From assembly GCA_025997655.1 (NCBI GenBank), contig BNUW01000158.1, forward strand, positions 1 through 5,152: a DNA stretch of 5,152 nt, read 5' to 3'. Position numbers and translations under genes: made by a program. The notes below the pieces were generated by a model, which was not told the DNA's origin, made no database searches, and saw only the letters and a program-made list of their open reading frames with translations. Positions 1-5,092 of the stretch are shown one piece after another. The stretch is from Spirochaetia bacterium. GTDB lineage: Bacteria > Spirochaetota > Spirochaetia > Treponematales > Breznakiellaceae. Every line of letters starts with the position of its first letter. Position 1 is the first letter of the stretch.

Positions 1-526
1 CAAAATCAATTTCCGTACCCCTGCCGCAGCCCACACCAAAATCCCGGGACAATTTCCAGAGCTTTGAGGCAATACGCTTATCCCCCCGGATATTGGTTGA
101 GGTGTTTTTAAGTTGATGATACAGCCGCCGGATTTTCAACGCCATAGAATCCATCACCGCCTTGGTAAGCTCAAAATCCTTACGGCAAACACTCAAAAAA
201 CCGCTTCGTTCCAGACACAGGACCATGGCATCCTTGAGGACTTCACAATTCACCGAAGCCGTTTTCCCATCTAAAACAACCTCATTGAGCATTGCCCCGC
301 TTCCATAGACGAAGATGCCCCTTTTTTCGTCAACGCTGTTGAGCTTGTACAGCGCCGCGATGCCATCAAGGATACAGAAAAAATGGCGCACATCATCCCG
401 CTCAAGGGATATATGTTCACCTTTTTGATACTGCCTGATCGTCCCATAGGGGATAAGTTCAGCCAGACTCGCGGGGCTTGCCGCGGCCAGGACCGTTATT
501 TTTTTTAAAGCCTCAGGTACGGTCAT
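1..526 (-). CDS. Crp/Fnr-family transcription regulator, partial (C-terminus beyond left edge)
   Basis: Reading the minus strand from the ATG at 526 gives 175 uninterrupted codons, then the gene leaves the window. Residues about 28-115 look like a cyclic-nucleotide-binding-type beta-barrel: GTIRQYQKGEHISLE, then HFFCILDGIAALYK, then a glycine turn (YGSGAMLNEVVLDG) and the VLCLERSGF strand. Residues about 117-150 form the long dimerisation helix. DKRIASKLWKLSRDFG (149-164) is the usual lead-in to the Crp/Fnr helix-turn-helix, which lies off the edge. The cNMP phosphate-binding Arg-Ser pair of true CRP is not evident, and there is no obvious N-terminal cysteine cluster of an Fe-S FNR, so the effector is unknown. 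The start overlaps the last 14 bases of the upstream MATE exporter gene, which suggests coupled translation and possible control of that exporter. Family call is fairly secure; targets are unknown. Confidence 0.82.
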   Translation of the reverse strand, partial: MTVPEALKKITVLAAASPASLAELIPYGTIRQYQKGEHISLERDDVRHFFCILDGIAALYKLNSVDEKRGIFVYGSGAMLNEVVLDGKTASVNCEVLKDAMVLCLERSGFLSVCRKDFELTKAVMDSMALKIRRLYHQLKNTSTNIRGDKRIASKLWKLSRDFGVGCGRGTEIDF

Positions 527-1895
527 AGGACTCACTTTCCATCCGCTTCAACAGCCGAAGCTCCCGGGCCATCACAAAAGCCGAAAGTATCGACGCCCCA
601 AAATCCGCTGCGGGCATGGCGAAAAAGACCCCGCGTATGCCGAAAAACTGCGGCAGAATGATCAGCAGCGGTATGTACAACAATATCTGCCGGGACAAAC
701 TCAACACCGTTCCCTGCAGCGGCTTTCCGATAGACTGAAAAAAGTTTGACGACAGGATCTGAAAACCGATAACCGGCAGGACCAGGGTGCATCTCCGCAG
801 CGCAAAAACTCCGATGTCCATCAGTTCCCCCTCTTCTTTACTGAAAATGGCGATAAAAAAATGGGGGAAAAGCTGGAACAAAATGAACCCCGCGCTGACA
901 AATATGGTAGCGGAAATGACCGCCCATTTATAGGTTTTCTTCACCCGGTCGTATTTTTTTGCGCCGTAGTTGTATCCGATGATAGGCTGAGCCCCCTGGT
1001 TAAGCCCCTGGAGGGGCATGATAATCACAATCAAAATACTGTACACAATCCCCATGGCGGCAACCGCAATATCCCCGCCGTAGGTAGACAAGGTGCGGTT
1101 CAGAAGAATGTTCACCAGCCCGATGGCTAACTGCATGGCGAAGGGGGCAAAACCGATGGCCAGTATCGTCAAGGTCGTCCGCAGTTCAAGTTTCATGGCG
1201 CGCCAACGGAAACGGAGCAGGGTAAACCGGGAATTAAAATAACCGATAACCCAGACAAAAGAAATAAACTGCGAAATAATAGTTGCCCATGCCGCGCCGG
1301 CCACCCCCCAGCCAAACCCGAAGATAAAAATAGGGTCTAGGATGATATTGATCACCGCCCCGATGATTTGGGTGAGCATGGATGTCTTGGGATGCCCATC
1401 GGACCGGATAAAATGATTGATCCCCGGACCCATGGCGCTGAAAATACCGCCGTAGAGAATGACCTGTAAATATGACTTGGCGTAAGGGAAAACCGCTTCG
1501 CTAACCCCAAGTATGCGGATTAGTATGTCGTCCAGGAACACAAGGCAGACCACAATCACGACGCCGGGAATCAGGAAGAGCAGGGCAAAGGCATGACCCA
1601 TGATTTTTTCAACCTCATCCCGGCGGCCCTGCCCAAGGCGGATGGAAAAAAGCGAGTTCGCCCCAACGCCAATCAGGATCGAAGCGGCCATCAACACCAG
1701 CATCACCGGCATCACCAGGGTTATGCCGGCTATTCCCAGGGGATTCACCCCCTGGCCCACATAAATACGATCCACGATGTTGTATACCGCGTTTACCAGC
1801 ATCCCGATAATGGCGGGCGCCGAAAAATCAAAAAGCAATTTCCCGATCCTGTCGGTTCCGATCCTGTCCGTTGCCTGTGCGGTGGTATTTTCCAT
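513..1895 (-). CDS. MATE-family multidrug/metabolite efflux transporter (MepA-like)
   Basis: A 460-residue, strongly hydrophobic protein of normal length for a 12-helix MATE exporter, a cation-coupled antiporter of the inner membrane. Family signatures are visible in order: VDRIYVGQG at 41-49, the RSDGHPK loop at 164-170, NIILDPIFIFGFG at 183-195 followed by GVAGAAWAT at 197-205, and PLQGLNQGAQPIIGYNYGAK at 294-313, which is typical of the MepA/DinF-like branch. The two halves show the expected internal pseudo-symmetry. The start is chosen at the ATG at 1895; upstream the minus strand has AGGAAATAGGAT, a weak and somewhat distant ribosome binding site. The N-terminus carries a small tandem repeat (DRIGT/DRIGK). 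The 3' end overlaps a Crp/Fnr regulator gene. The substrate cannot be read from the sequence. Confidence 0.93.
   Translation of the reverse strand: MENTTAQATDRIGTDRIGKLLFDFSAPAIIGMLVNAVYNIVDRIYVGQGVNPLGIAGITLVMPVMLVLMAASILIGVGANSLFSIRLGQGRRDEVEKIMGHAFALLFLIPGVVIVVCLVFLDDILIRILGVSEAVFPYAKSYLQVILYGGIFSAMGPGINHFIRSDGHPKTSMLTQIIGAVINIILDPIFIFGFGWGVAGAAWATIISQFISFVWVIGYFNSRFTLLRFRWRAMKLELRTTLTILAIGFAPFAMQLAIGLVNILLNRTLSTYGGDIAVAAMGIVYSILIVIIMPLQGLNQGAQPIIGYNYGAKKYDRVKKTYKWAVISATIFVSAGFILFQLFPHFFIAIFSKEEGELMDIGVFALRRCTLVLPVIGFQILSSNFFQSIGKPLQGTVLSLSRQILLYIPLLIILPQFFGIRGVFFAMPAADFGASILSAFVMARELRLLKRMESESYDRT
1843..1872. repeat. 15-bp tandem duplication inside the MATE gene N-terminus
   Basis: The plus-strand unit CCGATCCTGTCGGTT (1843-1857) is followed directly by CCGATCCTGTCCGTT (1858-1872), with one mismatch. 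On the coding (minus) strand this gives DRIGT then DRIGK at residues 10-19, ahead of the first membrane helix. It is in frame and adds five residues to the cytoplasmic N-terminal tail. This looks like a recent slippage or duplication event. Confidence 0.85.
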
Positions 1896-1972
1896 GGGAA
1901 GAGCATATCCTATTTCCTAAAGAAAAATCTATCAAAAAAAACACAAAAACAACCATTTTTGCCGGTTTTTTG

Positions 1973-2001
1973 TTGACAGCCCGTTAAAGGGGCCTTAGAA
2001 T
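1973..2001 (+). promoter_or_regulatory. Sigma-70-type promoter for the sugar-acid operon
   Basis: The -35 box TTGACA (1973-1978) is a perfect consensus, followed by a 17-base spacer and the -10 box TAGAAT (1996-2001; 5 of 6). It lies about 50 bases upstream of the kinase pseudogene start and points at it. The predicted transcription start is near 2008, giving a leader of about 43 bases with AAGG at 2039-2042, eight bases before the ATG at 2051. An imperfect palindrome just upstream (about 1949-1975, AACAACC... GGTTTTTTGTT) could be an operator, but the support is weak. Its presence means transcription of the decayed operon may persist. Confidence 0.7.
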
Positions 2002-2050
2002 TTTCAAGGAAAGGACATACATTATATTCCGATAAGGTAAGGATGCCCTC

Positions 2051-3042
2051 ATGATAGGATGTGTGGTGGTGGCCGATGATTTGACCGGCGCAAACGCGGT
2101 AGGCGTATTGATGACCAAGGAAAATTACCGGACCTATTCAATTACCAACGCGGAAAAATTGGATGACGCCGGCCTGCGGGACTGCGAGTGTATCGTCTAT
2201 CCCACGGACAGCCGGAGTATCCCCCCACAGGAGGCCTATGACCGGGTGTTTAAGGCCGCCCGTTCCCTCCGCTCCCCCGATGTACAGGTGTATGCCAAGC
2301 GTATCGACACCACCCTCCGGGGTAACCTTGGCTCCGAAACCGATGCCATGCTGGACGCCCTGGGGGACAATCGGGTGGCCAGGCGGTTCCTTGCTTCCCC
2401 TCCTCCGGCAGGATCAATGTCGGGGGTTACCTGCTGGTCCACGGCGTCCCCCTCCATAAGACCGAGGCGGCCCTTGATCCGAAAGCGCCGGTCCACACGC
2501 CCCTCTCGGCGGAAGTTTTCCGGGCCCAGACAAAATACCCGGTGGACTCCCTATTAATAGAAGATTTGATGAAGGGAAGCGGCTTTATCGCGGAAAAAAT
2601 CAAAGCCCTTGCGGGCCGGGGGGTGCGGGATATCCTGGATAACTGCGGCGGTTACGATGTTTGCAGCGTGGTTGGCCGGGGCATCATTCCGGAACACCGG
2701 GTTTCCTTTGAACCCTATATGAAAAAGCGGGGCTGTTCTGTCGATGATCTTTCCAATCTGATAAACCTTTCCATCGCGGAGATAAGCTATCAGGTAATGA
2801 GTTCCGGCAAGGGATTCAGGGGTATCTATACCTGCGGCGGCGATATCACCGTGGCGGTCTGCAGCCGTATGCAGAATGTGGGGCTGCGGCTTTTGGGGGA
2901 GGTGCTTCCCCTGGCTTCCTACGGCGAGATCATCGGCGGGGACAGCGCCGGGTTAAAAATTATCACCAAGGGCGGTATGGTGGGAGAGCCCGACGCCATT
3001 GTCACCTGTGTCCGTTACTTGAAAGAAAAATTAACTGTATAA
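2051..3042 (+). pseudogene. Four-carbon acid sugar kinase (DUF1537 family), frameshifted and internally deleted
   Basis: The family phosphorylates four-carbon sugar acids (D-threonate, D-erythronate, 2-/3-oxo-tetronate) with ATP. The N-terminal part shows VVADDLTGANA (6-16), PTDSRSIPP (51-59) and YAKRIDTTLRGNLGSE (81-96), all typical of the sugar-binding domain. After ...GDNRVA the frame is lost: the true continuation VPCFPSSGRINVGGYLLVHG lies in the -1 frame from about 2383, implying a one-base deletion (or two-base insertion) at about 2378-2385. The uncorrected frame stops at 2557. The second frame reaches 3042 and carries the nucleotide-binding domain: HRVSFEPYMKKRG, YTCGGDITVAVC, LGEVLPLASYGEIIGGD, ITKGGMVG. 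ILDNCGG is joined directly to YDVCSVVG near 2641-2655, where family members have an extra stretch that I estimate at 80-120 residues, including the end of the first domain and the VVGS motif of the second. The whole span encodes only about 330 residues against the usual 380-440. PdxA2 context suggests a DtnK-type D-threonate or D-erythronate kinase. Confidence 0.85.
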
Positions 3043-3044
3043 AG

Positions 3045-3167
3045 GAGCCAGTTCCAAAACAGAAGAAATTTTAACCACGGACAACACGGACAAAGGAAAG
3101 GATAAGAAAGCAAGAGTCCGTGGCGTCAGTGAGGTCGGTGGTTAAATTCTTATTTTAGAACCGGCTC
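3045..3167. mobile_element. MITE-like inverted-repeat element A, between kinase and pdxA2
   Basis: A 123-bp non-coding insertion. The left end GAGCCAGTTCCAAAA (3045-3059) and right end TTTTAGAACCGGCTC (3153-3167) are inverted repeats (13 of 15 paired). Subterminal TTAACCAC (3071-3078) and GTGGTTAA (3138-3145) extend the palindrome, and the ACGGAC/GTCCGT arms continue it, so the whole unit can fold into one long hairpin. AAAG at 3041-3044 and AAAG at 3168-3171 flank it directly, consistent with a 4-bp target-site duplication. Excising the element plus one AAAG gives kinase stop, 11 bases, then the pdxA2 ATG, a normal operon junction. It has no coding capacity, so it would need a transposase in trans. 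The alternative is a fixed REP/hairpin-type intergenic repeat. Confidence 0.72.
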
Positions 3168-3173
3168 AAAGGA
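3168..3173 (+). promoter_or_regulatory. Ribosome binding site of pdxA2, abutting element A
   Basis: AAAGGA is followed by seven bases and the ATG at 3181. It starts exactly at the right boundary of the inverted-repeat element, and its first four bases form the right copy of the AAAG direct repeat. The insertion has therefore kept a usable Shine-Dalgarno sequence, although a long upstream hairpin could affect access to it. Confidence 0.6.
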
Positions 3174-3180
3174 AAAAAAG

Positions 3181-4182
3181 ATGAGCAAACCATTGATTGC
3201 GGTTCCCCTGGGGGACCCCGCCGGAGTAGGGCCTGAGATTCTGGTAAAGGCCTTCGCAAGCGCAGAAGTTACCAATGTTGCCCGTACCGTGGCAATTGGG
3301 GACCCTCAAATTGTGGAGCAGGCCCTGAAGATTACCGGGACGCCCCTGAAAATTAAGCAAATCCAGGATCCCCGGGAAGGAGATTATAGCGAAGGAATTC
3401 TCAACCTGGTGGGTATCAACAATATTGATATGGGCCGTTTTAAGTTCGGCGAGGTAAACGGCATGTGCGGCAAGGCGGCCTATGAGTACATTGCAAAAAG
3501 TGTGGAACTTGCCATGAACCGGCAGGCCGATGCGGTGTCCACCACGCCGATTAACAAGGAATCATTAAAGCAAGGAGGCGTTAATTTTATCGGGCATACG
3601 GAAATTTTTGCCGGCCTGACGGGTACCCAGGATCCCCTGACCATGTTTGAAGTCAGAGGCCTCCGGGTATTTTTTCTGAGCAGACATGTGTCTCTGCGTA
3701 AAGCCTGCGACATGGTAACCAAGGATCGGATCATAGACTATGTAAAACGGTCCATCGAGGTTTTAAAAAAACTCGGCGTTGCCGGGGGTACCATGGCAAT
3801 CGCGGGCTTGAATCCCCATTCGGGCGAGCATGGGCTCTTTGGGGATGAAGAAGTTAAGGAGGTGTTTCCGGCGGTAGCGGCACTGAAAGCGGCGGGCTAC
3901 CAGGTAGAGGGTCCCATAGGCGCCGATTCGGTTTTTCATCAGGCCCTACAGGGACGGTATAACGGCGTTCTTTCGTTGTACCACGATCAGGGGCATGTGG
4001 CGACCAAGACCCTTGATTTTGAACGGACGATTTCCATCACCGGAGGGATGCCCATCCTGCGCACCTCCGTGGATCATGGAACGGCCTTTGATATTGCGGG
4101 GAAGAATGTGGTCAGCGCGGTCAGCATGGTGGAAGCCATTATCCTCGCGGCAAAGTATTCGCCGAGTTTTATTCGTCAGTAA
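3181..4182 (+). CDS. pdxA2: PdxA2-type 4-phosphate dehydrogenase (D-threonate/D-erythronate 4-phosphate or 4-hydroxythreonine-4-phosphate)
   Basis: A 333-residue protein with the full length of the PdxA family (E. coli PdxA is about 329). These are cytosolic NAD-dependent, metal-dependent oxidative decarboxylases; PdxA2 members turn D-threonate- or D-erythronate-4-phosphate into dihydroxyacetone phosphate and CO2. Visible motifs: [13 protein letters not shown] (8-20), [11 protein letters not shown] (120-130), GHTE with His139/Thr140 for the substrate phosphate end, and metal ligands His169 (SRHVSL), His213 (NPHSGE) and His268 (YHDQGH), matching E. coli His166, His211 and His266. The C-terminal [14 protein letters not shown] is also standard. 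The ATG at 3181 has AAAGGA seven bases upstream. Its kinase neighbour and GntP-like permease neighbour indicate sugar-acid catabolism rather than vitamin B6 synthesis. All catalytic residues are present, yet both partner genes are broken, so the enzyme may be an orphan relic or serve another kinase. Confidence 0.92.
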   Translation: MSKPLIAVPLGDPAGVGPEILVKAFASAEVTNVARTVAIGDPQIVEQALKITGTPLKIKQIQDPREGDYSEGILNLVGINNIDMGRFKFGEVNGMCGKAAYEYIAKSVELAMNRQADAVSTTPINKESLKQGGVNFIGHTEIFAGLTGTQDPLTMFEVRGLRVFFLSRHVSLRKACDMVTKDRIIDYVKRSIEVLKKLGVAGGTMAIAGLNPHSGEHGLFGDEEVKEVFPAVAALKAAGYQVEGPIGADSVFHQALQGRYNGVLSLYHDQGHVATKTLDFERTISITGGMPILRTSVDHGTAFDIAGKNVVSAVSMVEAIILAAKYSPSFIRQ

Positions 4183-4203
4183 ATTTATGGTAAAGGAGTT
4201 TTT

Positions 4204-4398
4204 ATGGAAGGCGTATCAGGGGTCCAATTGGTCCTCGCATTGGTAATCGGCCTGGCGTTTTTAATACTGCTCTGTATGAAAACGAAGGTTCACGCGTTTC
4301 TTGCCCTTATTACCACGTCGGTACTCATCGGGCTTATCGCGTAGCTAAAACCTGCGGACATTGTGGGCGCCATAACCGGCGGCTTTGGGGGAACCCTA
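4204..4398 (+). pseudogene. GntP-family sugar-acid permease, N-terminal remnant with nonsense codon
   Basis: A strong AAGGAG (4193-4198) precedes the ATG at 4204, 21 bases after the pdxA2 stop. The peptide begins MEGVSGVQLVLALVIG and contains CMKTKVHAFLALI, matching the first helices of GntP-family gluconate/sugar-acid:H+ symporters. A TAG at 4342-4344 ends it after 46 codons. Reading through the stop, LKPADIVGAITGGFGGTL continues the family in the same frame to about 4398, after which the sequence turns into unrelated repeat-like DNA. Intact members have about 440-450 residues, so roughly 85 percent of the gene is gone. The position directly behind pdxA2 fits an uptake system for the operon's substrate. 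There are two independent lesions: one stop codon and one large 3' loss. Confidence 0.85.
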
Positions 4399-4545
4399 AA
4401 AATACGAAATTTTGCTTTGAAATAGCAATCTTTTTCGTGTCGTTCGTGCTTCGTGGTTTAAATCCTAAAGAATTCTATCTTAATCAGTGGAAATCTGTGA
4501 ATAATTTTTTTCATGCGTTTTTCGTGAGAAATATCTGCGTCGGTG
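4399..4545. other. Non-coding, repeat-like segment replacing the 3' part of the permease gene
   Basis: No gene is supported here. From about 4399 the permease homology stops and AT-rich sequence begins. TTCGTGGTTTA at 4450-4460 is identical to 4932-4942 inside the inverted-repeat cluster, and the surrounding run of TTCGTG words (4435-4456) resembles the same repeat vocabulary. The later AATCAGTGGAAATCTGTGA part (from about 4482) has the same style. No GAGCYRGTTCCAAAA terminus is found at either side, so this is not a complete copy of the element family seen elsewhere in the window. It may be a degraded repeat or the scar of the deletion that removed the permease 3' end. Confidence 0.5.
4412..4435 (+). 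terminator. Possible weak intrinsic terminator after the permease remnant
   Basis: TTGCT (4412-4416) and AGCAA (4424-4428) can form a 5-bp stem with a 7-base loop, followed by TCTTTTT. The stem is short and has only two G-C pairs, so termination would be inefficient at best. It is listed because it is the only hairpin-plus-T-run between the operon and the tRNA gene. Confidence 0.25.
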
Positions 4546-4575
4546 TTGACAAGCGCTCCATAAAACGGGTATACC
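4546..4575 (+). promoter_or_regulatory. Promoter of the tRNA-Arg gene
   Basis: TTGACA (4546-4551) is a perfect -35 box, and TATACC (4570-4575; 4 of 6) is the -10 box after an 18-base spacer. GTATAC at 4569 with a 17-base spacer is an alternative reading. The expected start point near 4582 is only a couple of bases ahead of the mature tRNA 5' end at 4584, so the gene is probably transcribed on its own with a minimal leader. Confidence 0.65.
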
Positions 4576-4583
4576 TAAAGGGA

Positions 4584-4656
4584 GGTCCAGTAGCTCAGGG
4601 GATAGAGCGGCCGCCTCCTAAGCGGCAGGTCGGCTGTTCGATTCAGCCCTGGATCA
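4584..4656 (+). tRNA. tRNA-Arg, anticodon CCT (reads AGG)
   Basis: A complete 73-base cloverleaf. The acceptor stem GGTCCAG (4584-4590) pairs with CTGGATC (4649-4655), with one G-T wobble. D stem GCTC/GAGC (4593-4596 with 4605-4608). Anticodon stem GCCGC/GCGGC (4610-4614 with 4622-4626) with loop CTCCTAA, and the anticodon CCT at 4617-4619. Five-base variable loop AGGTC. T stem GGCTG/CAGCC (4632-4636 with 4644-4648) with loop TTCGATT. The discriminator base is A at 4656. The next bases are TGA, so the 3' CCA is not encoded and must be added by CCA-adding enzyme. All stems pair fully and it looks functional. Confidence 0.95.
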
Positions 4657-4745
4657 TGATGTTTAAAATCATATTTGAGCCGGTTCCAAAATGCAAGACC
4701 TACCACGAATTACACCAATAGACACGAATAAAACAACAGATTCTT

Positions 4746-4911
4746 GAGCTGGTTCCAAAATGAAAAACAATTAACCACCAAGGAACCTCAGACCAAAGGT
4801 CTGAGGCGACAAAGGAAGATGAAGATGAGGGATAGCCAGGTCCCGAAGGGGTCTTCTCTTCCCCTTCGCGCGCCTTTGCGGTTAAAAATTCTTCTATTTT
4901 GGAACTGGCTC
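4746..4911. mobile_element. MITE-like inverted-repeat element C (inner), nested in element B
   Basis: A 166-bp unit bounded by GAGCTGGTTCCAAAA (4746-4760) and TTTTGGAACTGGCTC (4897-4911), inverted repeats with one mismatch pair plus one further difference. Subterminal TTAACCAC (4771-4778) and GCGGTTAA (4878-4885) repeat the arrangement of element A. TCTT at 4742-4745 and TCTT at 4912-4915 flank it directly, as expected for a 4-bp target duplication made on insertion into element B. The interior holds a perfect 9-bp hairpin (4786-4806) and a purine-rich/pyrimidine-rich pair of arms. It has no plausible protein. The order of events would be B first, then C. Confidence 0.68.
4786..4806. repeat. 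Perfect 9-bp inverted repeat inside element C
   Basis: CCTCAGACC (4786-4794), loop AAA, GGTCTGAGG (4798-4806). This is the strongest small hairpin in the window. No T-run follows, so it is not a standard intrinsic terminator. It may be part of the folded structure of the element or act as an RNA stem if transcribed. Confidence 0.7.
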
Positions 4912-5014
4912 TCTTATATTATTCGTGTTGATTCGTGGTTTATCTTCTTACATCTTTGTCTGTGTTGTCCGTGAGGTCGGTGGTTAATACTTATTTTGGA
5001 ACCAGCTCAGGTAT

Positions 5015-5032
5015 AAAAAAAATATTTTTTTT
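5015..5032. other. A/T palindrome upstream of the last promoter
   Basis: A perfect 18-bp palindrome, AAAAAAAATATTTTTTTT, lies 12 bases upstream of the -35 box of the following promoter. A-tracts in this position may act as an UP element or as intrinsically curved DNA. A terminator role is unlikely because the stem is A-T only. Confidence 0.5.
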
Positions 5033-5044
5033 ACGATAATAGTA

Positions 5045-5074
5045 TAGACACATCTAAACAACCTGTGTTACAAT
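5045..5074 (+). promoter_or_regulatory. Promoter of the rightmost gene
   Basis: TAGACA (5045-5050; 5 of 6) and TACAAT (5069-5074; 5 of 6) are separated by 18 bases. The predicted start at about 5081 coincides with the Shine-Dalgarno AAGGAG at 5081-5086, so the leader would be only about 12 bases long. The promoter lies just downstream of element B, so the gene is likely to be independent of upstream transcription. Confidence 0.6.
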
Positions 5075-5092
5075 CATTGAAAGGAGAATACA

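Larger units (their letters stand above)
4677..5008. mobile_element. MITE-like inverted-repeat element B (outer), interrupted by element C
   Basis: The left end GAGCCGGTTCCAAAA (4677-4691) and right end TTTTGGAACCAGCTC (4994-5008) are inverted repeats with one mismatch. Inside, ACCACGAATTACACC...GACACGAATAAA (4702-4731) is roughly complementary to ATTATTCGTGTTGATTCGTGGTTTA (about 4918-4942), so the arms fold around the central insertion. The right 40 bases (GTGAGGTCGGTGGTTAA, then CTTATTTTGGAACC) closely match the right end of element A (3129-3167), with about one indel and a few substitutions. The right side has an unpaired extra stretch (4943-4979), so the element may itself be a composite of two copies. 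Flanks ATTT and AGGT show no target-site duplication. There is no convincing coding sequence. Confidence 0.6.

Noticed and set aside
861..1976. Plus-strand open frames at 861-1130 and 1593-1976
   Set aside because: Both are antisense to the well-supported MATE gene, are rich in His/Gln/Pro typical of shadow frames, and show no family motifs.
2378..2385. Programmed ribosomal frameshift in the kinase
   Set aside because: There is no slippery heptamer or downstream pseudoknot signal, and the same gene also has an apparent internal deletion, so mutation is the simpler explanation.
2163..2496. Open frames overlapping the kinase (2163-2459 plus, 2236-2496 minus)
   Set aside because: They are shadows of the DUF1537 coding sequence, whose motifs are clear in the main frame.
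3061..3167. Riboswitch or RNA leader ahead of pdxA2
   Set aside because: The hairpin is explained by element A, which recurs in another context with the same ends; no known riboswitch core is recognised.
3480..3734. Minus-strand 84-codon open frame
   Set aside because: It is antisense to the intact pdxA2 catalytic core and has no motif or ribosome binding site.
4656..4676. Possible terminator after the tRNA (ATGAT, 7-base loop, ATCAT, ATTT)
   Set aside because: The stem is a 5-bp, almost all A-T pair without a proper T-run; it is too weak to call as an intrinsic terminator.
4437..4721. Plus-strand open frame of 94 codons
   Set aside because: It runs straight through the complete tRNA-Arg gene and into an inverted-repeat element, has no ribosome binding site, and resembles no protein.
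4744..4974. Plus-strand open frame of 76 codons
   Set aside because: It lies wholly inside the nested inverted-repeat elements and is low in protein-like character; it is a chance frame in repeat DNA.
4677..5008. CRISPR array or integron-like cassette array
   Set aside because: The repeated 15-mers come in inverted pairs at irregular distances, not as direct repeats with uniform spacers, and there is no integrase or cas gene.
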